Positions 42,788-53,881 of a DNA stretch of 64,000 nucleotides are shown here, piece after piece. This DNA is from Hydrogenophaga sp. Lineage in GTDB: Bacteria > Pseudomonadota > Gammaproteobacteria > Burkholderiales > Burkholderiaceae_C. A model generated the notes under the pieces. It was not told the DNA's origin and made no database searches. It saw only the letters and a program-made list of their open reading frames with translations. The position numbers and the translations under genes are program-made. The number at the start of each line of letters is the position of its first letter. The first letter of the stretch is position 1. The stretch covers positions 248,001-312,000 of the forward strand of contig NZ_JADMJO010000003.1 in assembly GCF_018780385.1 (NCBI RefSeq), given 5' to 3'.

Positions 42788-44287
42788 ATGACCACACCAC
42801 TGACAGAAGAACCGAGCACCACCCCGGTCCCGGGTGAGGCCAGCGCCACACGGGGCGACCCCGCGCTCACCCTCATGACCACCCCGGTGAGTTCGTTGAT
42901 CAAACGCGCGCCGATCACCCTGCCCCCGCACACCAGCATTCGCACGGCCGCGCAACTCATGAGCGAGCAGCGCGTGTCCTCCATCCTGATCGTGGAGCAA
43001 GGCCATCTGTTCGGGCTGATCACCGACCGCGACCTGCGCGACCGCGTGATTGCTGCGGGCCTGGACACGCAGCGGCCGATCATGGACATCGCGACACTGG
43101 CGCCTTTTTCGGTGGGCTTGAACGACCCCGCGTTCAACGCCCTGCTGCTGATGGCGCGCCACAACATTCACCATGTGCCCGTGCTCGATGGGCAGCGCAT
43201 CGCCGGGATGATCACCGCGACCGACCTGACAGAGCAGCACAGCACCTCGGCCGTGTACCTGGCCGGCGACATCTACAAGCAGACGTCGATCGATGGCCTG
43301 CAACGCGCCAGCTCCAAGGTTCGCGCACTCCAGCAAAGTCTGGCCGCAGCCGACGCCACGGCCTACAACACCGGCCACATCATCACCGCCATTACCGACG
43401 CCATCACCACTCGGCTGCTGCAGCTGGGCGAAACACAACTGGGCCCGGCACCGGTGCACTACGTGTGGGTCGCCGCAGGCTCCCAGGCCCGTAACGAGCA
43501 GACCGCCAAGTCCGACCAGGACAACTGCATGGTGCTCGACGACGCATTTGACGAAGCCTTGCACGGTGACTACTTCCGGCAACTCTCGCGCTTCGTTTGC
43601 GACGGCCTGGACGCCTGCGGCTATGTGCACTGCCCGGGCGAGATGATGGCCATGACCGACGCCTGGCGGCAGCCACGCCATCGCTGGGCCGAGTACTTTC
43701 GTCGCTGGACCCGCGAACCCGAGCCAAAGGCGCTCATGCTCACCTGCGTGTTTTTCGACCTGCGGGCCATTGCCGGCCAGAGCAGCCTGCTCGACGGCCT
43801 GCGCGGCGATGTGCTGCAGAGCACCCGGGGCAACACGATCTTTCTCGCCCACATGGTGGGCAACGCACTGACCCACCAGCCACCGTTGGGCCTGTTCAAA
43901 GGTTTGTCAACGGCGCGCAACGGTGAACACAAAGGCACGATCGACCTCAAGCACACCGGCGTGGTGCCCATCGTCGATCTGGCCCGCGTTTACGCGCTGG
44001 CGGGTGGACATGCCGAGGTGAACACGCACGACCGGTTGCTCTGCGTCGCAGACGGAGGGGACATCGGCAACCAAAGCGCACGCGACTTGCGCGATGCGCT
44101 GGAGTTCCTGGCCGCGCTGCGCATCCAGCACCAGGCGCGCCAGATTGCCGCGGGCCTGCCACCCGACAACTTCCTCAATCCGGAGGAGATCTCCAACTTC
44201 GAACGTACGCAGCTCAAGGATGCGTTTGCGGTGGTTCAGACCATGCAGTCGGTGCTGGAGCAGCGCTACCAGGTAGGGCGATTCTGA
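42788..44287 (+). CDS. CBS-domain, DUF294 putative nucleotidyltransferase
   Basis: The product has 499 residues from the ATG at 42788; an ATG at 42755 adds eleven codons with AT-rich third positions and is less likely. Two CBS repeats span about 40-165 (ISSIL.. LFGLITDRDLRDRV; NIHHVPVLDGQRIAGMITATDL). The DUF294 nucleotidyltransferase-fold core is at about 195-350, with AAGSQARNEQTAKSDQDNCMV, a GlnD-like GSxxR...DQD motif. A helical C-terminal DUF294_C domain ends the protein. Such proteins cluster with acetate-type symporters and sensor kinases and are thought to sense adenylates, though no activity is established. It is transcribed alone and converges on the exonuclease gene. Confidence 0.9.
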   Translation: MTTPLTEEPSTTPVPGEASATRGDPALTLMTTPVSSLIKRAPITLPPHTSIRTAAQLMSEQRVSSILIVEQGHLFGLITDRDLRDRVIAAGLDTQRPIMDIATLAPFSVGLNDPAFNALLLMARHNIHHVPVLDGQRIAGMITATDLTEQHSTSAVYLAGDIYKQTSIDGLQRASSKVRALQQSLAAADATAYNTGHIITAITDAITTRLLQLGETQLGPAPVHYVWVAAGSQARNEQTAKSDQDNCMVLDDAFDEALHGDYFRQLSRFVCDGLDACGYVHCPGEMMAMTDAWRQPRHRWAEYFRRWTREPEPKALMLTCVFFDLRAIAGQSSLLDGLRGDVLQSTRGNTIFLAHMVGNALTHQPPLGLFKGLSTARNGEHKGTIDLKHTGVVPIVDLARVYALAGGHAEVNTHDRLLCVADGGDIGNQSARDLRDALEFLAALRIQHQARQIAAGLPPDNFLNPEEISNFERTQLKDAFAVVQTMQSVLEQRYQVGRF

Positions 44288-44309
44288 ACAACCTGCCGCC
44301 GCGCAGGGA

Positions 44310-46508
44310 TCAGTACTTCAGGCGCGAGTAGTACGTCTTCAGCGCCGCTTCGCGCGCCTGGCCCAGCGTGTGAATGCCCTGCTGCGCCAGCAGCGGGATC
44401 AGCTTGAGGAAGATCTCGGCGGTCACCATGGCGTCTCCCATGGCAGTGTGTCGACCGATCACGGGCACGTCGAAGCGCTCGGCAATGGCCTCCAGCCGGT
44501 GCGAGTCCTGGTTCGGGTGGATCACCGCCGACAGCAGCAGGGTGTCGAGCACCGGCTGGTCGAACACCACACCGGTGCTCTGCTCCTTGATCTGCAGAAA
44601 ACGCATGTCGAACGCGGCGTTGTGCGCCACCAGCACGGTGTCTTGCGCAAAGGCGTGAAACGCCGGCAACACCTCGCCGATTTTCGGCTGCCCCAACACC
44701 ATCGCGGGCTGAATGCCGTGGATCGGAATCGAAGCCGCCGGGATGGTGCGCTGCGGGTCCACCAGCTGCTCGAAGCACTCCTGGCGCAGCAGCTTGCCGT
44801 TGACGATGCGTGCCGCGCCGATCTGGATGATCTCGTCGCCCATGGAGGGCTCCAGCCCGGTGGTCTCGGTGTCGAACACGGTATAGATCAGATCGATCAG
44901 ACGGCGCTCATCGAGCGATCGGGTCTGCTCGGTTGTCTTGAAAAGGTCGAAGTCGTAGTACTCGGGCCGGCTCTTGCTGTGCACATAGGTCGTGGCGTCG
45001 ATCTGGTCGTGCGGATCGGCCAACGGCAACAGAATCCGGAAGAACGCCTGGTGGCGGGCGCGCTCGCGCTCGAACCAGAAGGCACCGCCGTGTCGCTCGA
45101 TCACATCGCGCACGCTCAGCCCGGTGGTCTCGGCGCCCAGCGTCATGGCGTCCACTTCCCAACTCATCACCGTCTCGTTGCTCATCGCCTGCCCCGACCA
45201 GACAAGGTCCAGTTGCGCTTTGCCCGCGCTGCCCGTGGCCAGGTCCAGGCGCAGTTGCACGAAACGCACGCCAAACTCATCGACCAACCGGCCCGAGAGA
45301 TGGACCAGCGCCTGCAAGAGGGAAAAGCTCTCGACCTTGAGCCAAACCGCCGGATTGACCTCCAGTGCGCTGGCCGGCAACCCGGTCACGGTCTCGATGC
45401 GACGCAGCGCGGCCGACACCAGATCGGCCCCCAGCATGTCTTCGAGCGGCCAGCGTGTCTTCAGGTTCTGAGTGGTATCGGATTCGATCGCCGCGATGCG
45501 CCGTGCCAGCGCGCCGGTTTCTTCGCGAACCACCCGCAGAAAGCGTTCGCGCGCGGCCGGCTCCAGATCGGGGTGGTCCAGCACATCGAGCGCGGCCTGC
45601 ATGTTGGCCAATGCGGATCGGGTGCCCTCGGTCAAGGTGTGCAGCACCCGGTCGCGTGCCGACTCGGCCTCGAAATCGCGCGTGATGTTGTCGAGCATCA
45701 GCACGAAACCGGTGAGTTCGGCGCGATCGGCCGGGTCTTCAGCGGCCTGGGCCTGGGCTGAACGCACCGGCGCCATCTGCACGCGCAGCAGCTGTCCCGC
45801 GGGCGTGGAGGTCACGAGCTGGGCCGAAGGCTGCGCCACCCCCGCGAGCATGCGCTGCTGGATGTTTTCCAGTGCATGAGCCACCAGCTTGCGGTCGAAC
45901 ACGGTGTAGATCGAGCGGCCCAGGCCGATCAACTCTGCGCCACCGGCGACGTCGGGCGCTCGTGACAGCGCGCGAAACTGCAAGCGAGCGCGCTGGTTGT
46001 AGAGCAGGATGCGACCATCCAGATTGCACACCACGACGCTTTGCGTGAGCTCGGCCATGAGCGCGGCCAGCCGGCCCTTTTCCTGCTCGATGTCGCGGCT
46101 GGCCTCCAGCACGCGCGCATCCATATCGAGGCGCAGCCGGGTGCGCTGCGCCACCAGCTGGTTGATCACCGCAGTGACCGCACGGTTCTCCGCGCTGCCC
46201 TGAGCCGGCAGGACGCGCGCCCCGTCGGTGCGCACCAGCACCATGCCCTCTTCGGCGAGCTGGGCCGCCGGTTCGATGAAGTGATCCACCAGCGCACGCA
46301 CCGCGAACGCCAGCGCGCTCAGCAGGACCACGCCCATCATGACCACCAGCGTGCTGCGCGAAGCCACGATCCCTGCCAGCAGTTGGCGTTGATCTGCATC
46401 CAGCGTCGAGCCCACGATGACCCACGTCAGGCAGAGCCACAGCAGGACGGCGCCACTCAGGAGCGCCACGCCCAGCCAGAACCGGCGGCCCATGCGCCGA
46501 CGGCTCAT
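44310..46508 (-). CDS. DnaQ-like 3'-5' exonuclease fused to a degenerate membrane sensor-kinase module
   Basis: The product has 732 residues; the ATG at 46508 overlaps the response-regulator stop (ATGA). Two N-terminal transmembrane helices (about 10-32 and 52-72) lead to a HAMP/linker-like helix. A PAS-like domain (about 150-275) and a region resembling a histidine kinase follow (about 280-500). The H-box position reads LTEGTRSALANM with no phosphorylatable His, and the ATPase lobe lacks clear N and G boxes. The C-terminal exonuclease (about 540-732) has all DEDDh residues: D546, E548 (FDTETTG), D634, H687 and D692. It is the third gene of the small membrane protein-kinase-receiver operon. 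This fusion recurs in such operons but its substrate and purpose are undefined. Confidence 0.88.
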   Translation of the reverse strand: MSRRRMGRRFWLGVALLSGAVLLWLCLTWVIVGSTLDADQRQLLAGIVASRSTLVVMMGVVLLSALAFAVRALVDHFIEPAAQLAEEGMVLVRTDGARVLPAQGSAENRAVTAVINQLVAQRTRLRLDMDARVLEASRDIEQEKGRLAALMAELTQSVVVCNLDGRILLYNQRARLQFRALSRAPDVAGGAELIGLGRSIYTVFDRKLVAHALENIQQRMLAGVAQPSAQLVTSTPAGQLLRVQMAPVRSAQAQAAEDPADRAELTGFVLMLDNITRDFEAESARDRVLHTLTEGTRSALANMQAALDVLDHPDLEPAARERFLRVVREETGALARRIAAIESDTTQNLKTRWPLEDMLGADLVSAALRRIETVTGLPASALEVNPAVWLKVESFSLLQALVHLSGRLVDEFGVRFVQLRLDLATGSAGKAQLDLVWSGQAMSNETVMSWEVDAMTLGAETTGLSVRDVIERHGGAFWFERERARHQAFFRILLPLADPHDQIDATTYVHSKSRPEYYDFDLFKTTEQTRSLDERRLIDLIYTVFDTETTGLEPSMGDEIIQIGAARIVNGKLLRQECFEQLVDPQRTIPAASIPIHGIQPAMVLGQPKIGEVLPAFHAFAQDTVLVAHNAAFDMRFLQIKEQSTGVVFDQPVLDTLLLSAVIHPNQDSHRLEAIAERFDVPVIGRHTAMGDAMVTAEIFLKLIPLLAQQGIHTLGQAREAALKTYYSRLKY

Positions 46509-46879
46509 GGCGCGGGCCCCAGCAGCTCGTGCACCTTTTGCACCAGCTCTTTGGTGGAAAACGGTTTGGTCATGTACGCGTTGGCACCCAGTGCCAGGCC
46601 CTTGGCCACGTCGGTGTCGCGGCCCTTGGCGGTCAGCATCACGATGAGCATGTCGCGCAAGTTCTCGTTGGCGCGCACCTCGCTGCACACATCAAACCCG
46701 GTCTTGACCGGCATCATCACGTCGAGCAGCACGAGCGCCGGGTGCTCGCGCTTGATCGCGTCAATGGCTTCCTGTCCGTCGCGCGCCAGCACGACCTCGA
46801 AGCCTTCCCGTTTCATGAGGAACTCCAGCGAAATCAGGATGTTGGGTTCGTCGTCGGCGATCAATATCTTGTGGCTCAT
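46505..46879 (-). CDS. Single-domain response regulator (receiver only)
   Basis: The 124-residue CheY-like receiver has acidic pair D9-D10, phospho-acceptor D53 (LLDVMMP), T83 and K105 (YMTKPFS). There is no DNA-binding or other output domain. The ATG at 46879 follows AAGGAGA. It overlaps the kinase stop and the exonuclease start by four bases on either side, so the three proteins are made in a fixed ratio. Phosphorylation by the adjacent kinase is expected; the output must go through a partner. Confidence 0.93.
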   Translation of the reverse strand: MSHKILIADDEPNILISLEFLMKREGFEVVLARDGQEAIDAIKREHPALVLLDVMMPVKTGFDVCSEVRANENLRDMLIVMLTAKGRDTDVAKGLALGANAYMTKPFSTKELVQKVHELLGPAP

Positions 46880-49626
46880 GAGTCGTCTCCTTGCGTTGTT
46901 GTACCTGTCCGGCGCGGCAGCGAAAACCCGAACACCGCCCCCTGCCCCGGTGTGGAATGCAGCCACATGCGCCCGCCGAAATGCGCGACGATCTGTCGGC
47001 TGATCGGCAAGCCCAGGCCCGTGCCGCCTGGCCGGTAGTGCGCATCACCCGCGATCTGGCGGAACTTCTCGAACACCATGGCCTGCTGGTCTGGTGCAAT
47101 GCCCGGTCCGTTGTCCTGCACCTCCACCTCGACACCCTCCTCGTGCTCTTTCAGGCTCAGCACCACGCGGCCGGTGTCGCGCGGTGCGTACTTGGCCGCG
47201 TTGGAGAGCAGGTTGAGCACCACCTGCATCAGCCGGTCGGCGTCGGCGTGCAGAGGCTGCACCCGCACCGGCACATCAAGCACCAACCGCACGCCGCGCT
47301 CGCGCAGCGGCTCGGCCATGGTGCTGGCGGCTTGCTCCAGCAGGGCTTTCATGTCCACTTCGGTGTCGTGCCACTCGGCGTTGCCCGACTCGATCTTGGC
47401 CATGTCCAGCACCTGGTTGACCAGGCGGCTCAGCCGCTCGGTCTCGGCCACGATGATGCCCACAAACTGCTGACGCTGCACGCTGTCCATGCCGGCATCG
47501 TCGCGCATCAGCTCGGCCAATGCCCTGATCGAGGTCAAGGGCGTGCGCAGTTCGTGCGTCACCGACGACATGAAATCGTCCTTCAGCCGGTCCAGGCTCT
47601 TGAGCTGGTCGTTGGCCTGGCGCAGCTCGGCCGTGGCACGCTCCAGCGACTGCGACTTTTCCTCCAACGCATGCGAATAGGCGCGCAACTGCGACGCTTC
47701 GTCAAGGATGCGCATCACGTCGTCGAGATCCAGTGCCTCCTCTTCCACCACCGATGCCACCATCACCCGCGCCGACGCGCTGCCGATGGCGCCGGCCAGT
47801 TGCGTCTCCACAAAATGAACCAGCCGCGCATCGGCCGGTATCTGCTCGATCTGCCTCACCCCGGCGCGATCGGCGTAGTCGGCAAACAAGCGCTGCGCGG
47901 CCTCCACGCCGAGGAAACGCCCCACCAGCGGCAGCAGGGCCGACACTTTTGCCTTGCCCTGCCAGAACACCGGGCGCGTGGCGAAGGTGCGATGAAACAC
48001 GTCGACGAACAGCAGGGCCTGGCTGGTCTCGCGTGCGGTGGGCGCGCGCCAGAGCGACACGCCCACATAACCCGTCACATTGGCCAGCAGACTCCAGATC
48101 AGCGAGTGGGTGAGGTTGTCCAGCCCGGCCAGGCCGAGAAAGGCCTCGGGCTTGAACAGCCACAGGCCAAAAGGCCCCTGCTCCATGAAATCGGCAGTGA
48201 GCCAACCCGACTTCACCAGGGACGGAAGCATGAGTGTGTACGCCCAGAAGGCAAAGCCCAGCAGCAGACCGGCCAGTGCGCCGTGCTGCGTGCCACCTTT
48301 CCAGTACATGCCGCCCAGCAAGGCCGGCGCGAACTGGGCCACCGCCGCGAAGCTGATGAGACCGATGCTCACCAGCGCGTAGGCATCACCAGCGAGGTGA
48401 AAGTACAGATAGCCCAGCAACAGGATGCCCAGGATCGCCAGGCGGCGGATGCGCAGCAGCACGGCAGTGAGGTCGCCGCTGGCACGCGCACCAAAGCGAC
48501 GCATGCGCAACAACAGCGGCATCACCAGGTCGTTGCACACCATGGTGGACACCGCGATGGCTTCCACGATCACCATGCCGGTGGCCGCCGAAAGGCCGCC
48601 CACGAAGGCAAACAACGCCAACGCACCTTGCCCTTGTGACAGCGGCAGCGACAGCACGAAGGTCTCCGGGTCCATGCGCCCCGAGCCGAAATGCAGCAAT
48701 CCCCCGAGCGCGATCGGGAGCACGAACAGGTTGATGAGCAGGAGGTACAGCGGGAACCCCCAGACCGCGCGCTTGAGGTGGTTCTCGTCCACGTTTTCCA
48801 CCACCATCACCTGGAACTGGCGCGGCAGGAAGATCACCGACAACATCGCCAACAAGGTCAGGCCCAGCCACTGCGCGTAAGCAAATGGCTGGCCCTGGTC
48901 AAACTGCATCAGGCGGCGCAGCTCCTCGACGGCATGGGCCTGGTCGAACAGCGCCGCCGGGCTTGCAAAGAGGCCGAAGCACACGAACAGGCCCACCGCC
49001 ATGAAGGCCACCAGCTTGACCACCGACTCGAACGCGATCGCCGCCACCATGCCTTCATGGCGCTCGGTGCTGTCCAGATGGCGCGCGCCAAACACGATGG
49101 TGAAACCGGCCAGCGCGATCGCCACATACAGCGTGCTGTCGCTCCACCAGTCCGCACTCTGCACCGCCGGCATGCCCAGCGGCGAGGTGAGCACCGCATA
49201 GCCGCTGGCGATCGCCTTGAGCTGCAGCGCGATGTAGGGAACGATGCCCACCACCGTGATCAGCGTCACCAGGCCCGCCAGCAGCGGGCTCTTGCCATAG
49301 CGGCTGGCAATGAAGTCGGCGATGGAGGTGATGCGGTAGGTCTTGGCGATGCGGATCATCTTGCGCACCACCATCCAGGCCAGCAGCATCGCCAGCATGG
49401 GCCCCAGGTAGATCGGCAGGAACCACACACCGGCGTTGGCCGCGCGCCCCACACTGCCGAAATAGGTCCAGGCGGTGCAGTACACCGCCATGGAGAGCGC
49501 ATACACCCAGGGGCTGGAGATCACCGAACGGCCCTGCGCGGCCCGCAGGTCGCCCCAATAGGCCACAGCGAACAGCAGCAGCAGATAGGAAAACGAAACG
49601 CCGATGACGAGCGGGGCCGAGAGCAT
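46876..49626 (-). CDS. CbrA-like sensor histidine kinase with sodium:solute symporter sensor domain
   Basis: The product has 916 residues. Residues 1-520 form a 13-helix SSS transporter-like domain (VYALSMAVYCTAWTYFGSVGRA at 41-62; ATGMVIVEAIAVSTMVCNDLVMPLLLR at 348-374). A STAC-like linker (about 540-635) and a coiled coil follow. The HisKA domain has phosphorylated H691 (SSVTHELRTPLTS). The HATPase domain has NLLSNAAKYA, DNGPGIAP and GGTGLGLPIS. CbrA-type kinases monitor histidine or other carbon sources and control catabolite balance. The partner here is a receiver-only regulator rather than the NtrC-type CbrB. It starts just after a 70-residue membrane gene. Confidence 0.92.
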   Translation of the reverse strand: MLSAPLVIGVSFSYLLLLFAVAYWGDLRAAQGRSVISSPWVYALSMAVYCTAWTYFGSVGRAANAGVWFLPIYLGPMLAMLLAWMVVRKMIRIAKTYRITSIADFIASRYGKSPLLAGLVTLITVVGIVPYIALQLKAIASGYAVLTSPLGMPAVQSADWWSDSTLYVAIALAGFTIVFGARHLDSTERHEGMVAAIAFESVVKLVAFMAVGLFVCFGLFASPAALFDQAHAVEELRRLMQFDQGQPFAYAQWLGLTLLAMLSVIFLPRQFQVMVVENVDENHLKRAVWGFPLYLLLINLFVLPIALGGLLHFGSGRMDPETFVLSLPLSQGQGALALFAFVGGLSAATGMVIVEAIAVSTMVCNDLVMPLLLRMRRFGARASGDLTAVLLRIRRLAILGILLLGYLYFHLAGDAYALVSIGLISFAAVAQFAPALLGGMYWKGGTQHGALAGLLLGFAFWAYTLMLPSLVKSGWLTADFMEQGPFGLWLFKPEAFLGLAGLDNLTHSLIWSLLANVTGYVGVSLWRAPTARETSQALLFVDVFHRTFATRPVFWQGKAKVSALLPLVGRFLGVEAAQRLFADYADRAGVRQIEQIPADARLVHFVETQLAGAIGSASARVMVASVVEEEALDLDDVMRILDEASQLRAYSHALEEKSQSLERATAELRQANDQLKSLDRLKDDFMSSVTHELRTPLTSIRALAELMRDDAGMDSVQRQQFVGIIVAETERLSRLVNQVLDMAKIESGNAEWHDTEVDMKALLEQAASTMAEPLRERGVRLVLDVPVRVQPLHADADRLMQVVLNLLSNAAKYAPRDTGRVVLSLKEHEEGVEVEVQDNGPGIAPDQQAMVFEKFRQIAGDAHYRPGGTGLGLPISRQIVAHFGGRMWLHSTPGQGAVFGFSLPRRTGTTTQGDDS

Positions 49627-49628
49627 GT

Positions 49629-49841
49629 TCAGTCGTGTTGAGACACGTTGCTGTGGTGCTCCACCACCCACGCAAGCGCTGCGATCAGCACCGCCCAGAT
49701 GACGAACAGCGCGAGCGGGAACAGCGGCAATCCCCACACCCGCGCATCGTGGTCCCAGAGCGCCAGCAGCGGAAAGTTGAACAACGCCGCAGCGGCGAAG
49801 AACAGGGCCACCAGGCGCTGGGCGGCGAGACCTTTGAACAT
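49629..49841 (-). CDS. Small membrane protein preceding the CbrA-like kinase (CbrX-like position)
   Basis: The 70-residue protein has GAGGAG upstream of the ATG and two hydrophobic helices (about 7-27 and 37-60). Its stop is 2 bases from the kinase start, so it is likely translationally coupled. A small membrane protein in this position (cbrX) precedes cbrA in pseudomonads. Sequence relation was not tested, and the name is used only for position. Confidence 0.75.
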   Translation of the reverse strand: MFKGLAAQRLVALFFAAAALFNFPLLALWDHDARVWGLPLFPLALFVIWAVLIAALAWVVEHHSNVSQHD

Positions 49842-49935
49842 GCGTGTCTCCTCAAACGCTCACCACGGACCATGGCCAGCGGTGCGCGATTCGATTGTGC
49901 GCCATGCGCTGAGCCGAATCTCACGCGTCGGGTCA

Positions 49936-49968
49936 TGAAAAAAGCGGCAGGGTTGCCCACTGCCGCTT
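49936..49968 (-). terminator. Intrinsic terminator of ppsA
   Basis: AGCGGCAG (49943-49950) and CTGCCGCT (49960-49967) form an 8-bp stem. On the minus strand it is followed by a T6 run, just after the ppsA stop. Confidence 0.85.
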
Positions 49969-49990
49969 GTTCACCAACGCGCTGGTTTCG

Positions 49991-52402
<2,412 letters not shown>

Positions 52403-52561
52403 GGGAAAACTCCTAAGGTTGAAAAACCGGGGTGTCCATGCAGGGGCTGGCGACCTGTTGTTCTGTTGTGGGTCTGGCACCGGGCAGGGAAGCAAATGAG
52501 ACGGCAGGGCCACGGATAATGACCCCGACACAACACCCGGTATTGTAAGGACGCGCCCCCC

Positions 52562-53383
52562 ATGCCCAACAGAACGGTCTTCTTCATCTCCGACGGCACC
52601 GGCATCACGGCCGAGACCTTCGGCAACGCCCTGCTGGCCCAGTTCGAAATCGAGGTGCGACGTGTGCGCCTGCCGTTTCTGGACAGCGTGGACAAGGCCC
52701 ACCAGGCGGTGCGCCAGATCAACCACACCGCAGAGATCGAGGGCAAGCGCCCGATGGTCTTCACCACCGTGGTCAACATGGAGGTGCTCGCCGTGTTTCA
52801 GGGGCACTGCCACGGCATGATGCTCGACATGTTCGGCACCTTCGTGGAGCCCATGGAGCATGAGCTGGGCGTCAAGTCCAACCACCGGGTCGGGCGTTTT
52901 TCGGATGCCTCCAAGAGCAAGGCCTACAACGACCGCATCGAGGCCATCAACTTCTCGCTGGCGCACGACGACGGCCAGAGCCACAAGGACCTGCAGGGCT
53001 CCGACGTGATCCTGGTGGGCGTGAGCCGCAGCGGCAAGACGCCGACTTCGCTCTACCTGGCCATGCAATACGGCCTGAAGGCCTCCAACTACCCGCTGAT
53101 CCCCGAAGACTTCGACCGCCGCAAACTGCCGCCTGCCCTGGTGGCGCACCGCAAGAAAATTTTTGGCCTCACGATTGCACCCGAGCGCCTGAGCGAGATC
53201 CGCAACGAGCGCCGTCCCAACTCGCGCTATGCGAGCCTGGACAACTGTCGCATGGAGGTGAGCGAGGCCGAAGGCATGATGCGGCGAGAAGGCATCCGGT
53301 GGTTGTCGACGACGACCAAGTCGATCGAAGAGATCGCCACCACCATCCTGCAGGAGATCCGGCCGGAGCGCCTTGAGTACTGA
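52562..53383 (+). CDS. ppsR: PEP synthase regulatory protein (bifunctional kinase/pyrophosphorylase)
   Basis: The 273-residue DUF299 protein has the N-terminal [15 protein letters not shown] (6-20) and the P-loop [11 protein letters not shown] (about 152-162). A conserved block [14 protein letters not shown] is at about 179-192. It inactivates PpsA by ADP-dependent phosphorylation of a Thr near the catalytic His and reactivates it with phosphate. The divergent arrangement with ppsA over 159 bases is the usual proteobacterial layout. Confidence 0.96.
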   Translation: MPNRTVFFISDGTGITAETFGNALLAQFEIEVRRVRLPFLDSVDKAHQAVRQINHTAEIEGKRPMVFTTVVNMEVLAVFQGHCHGMMLDMFGTFVEPMEHELGVKSNHRVGRFSDASKSKAYNDRIEAINFSLAHDDGQSHKDLQGSDVILVGVSRSGKTPTSLYLAMQYGLKASNYPLIPEDFDRRKLPPALVAHRKKIFGLTIAPERLSEIRNERRPNSRYASLDNCRMEVSEAEGMMRREGIRWLSTTTKSIEEIATTILQEIRPERLEY

Positions 53384-53418
53384 GGCGCCTCAGGAATTTG
53401 AATCCGGGGGGAACAGAT

Positions 53419-53691
53419 TCAGCGACGCAGTCGTGCGATCAATCTCGCAACGGCCAGCACCAATATCAAGATGATCAGGTTCGAGACAAGCCCGGCGAGG
53501 ATGGCATGGGTGAGGCTTGCCGAGCCGCCTGGCATGGTGGTGGGCAGTATCACGGCCACGAACACCACACCGGCGAGCAAAGGCAAGACGCGCCCGGTCA
53601 CAGGGGCAGTCCTGAGCATGGTGACCACCAAGGCAATGATCAGGCCGATGCGAAACACATCGGTCAATTGCGAGAACACGAGATCTATCAC
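53419..53691 (-). CDS. Small membrane protein, unknown
   Basis: The product has 90 residues from a GTG at 53691 with AAAGGAAA upstream. Three hydrophobic helices (about 13-27, 34-52 and 60-83) and a basic C-terminus (ARLIARLRR) are seen. No family was recognised. It converges on ppsR across 35 bases and follows the MHS transporter on the same strand after a structured gap. Confidence 0.6.
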   Translation of the reverse strand: MIDLVFSQLTDVFRIGLIIALVVTMLRTAPVTGRVLPLLAGVVFVAVILPTTMPGGSASLTHAILAGLVSNLIILILVLAVARLIARLRR

Positions 53692-53746
53692 GGGGGCGTT
53701 TCCTTTGGGCTGGAACGGGCATCAGGCCCGCCATTGTCTGCACCTT

Positions 53747-53821
53747 GCAAATCCGACTCGGTGAGCCGAATCAGATTTGCGGGAAGCAGATCGACCATCT
53801 GCCCCACGGGGAGATGGTCGA
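53747..53821. terminator. Two overlapping hairpins downstream of the MHS transporter gene
   Basis: GCAAATC (53747-53753) pairs with GATTTGC (53774-53780). A second stem, TCGACCATCT (53791-53800) with AGATGGTCGA (53812-53821), extends to CCCC/GGGG around a tiny loop. GATTTGCG could alternatively pair with CGCAAAA just beyond the second stem. No long T-run follows on the minus strand, so this may be a factor-dependent end or RNA-stability element. Confidence 0.4.
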
Positions 53822-53881
53822 ATCGCAAAAGTGACCGGGCCAGGTCCGGAGTGGGACCAAGGCCGGGTCATCGAGTCGGCT

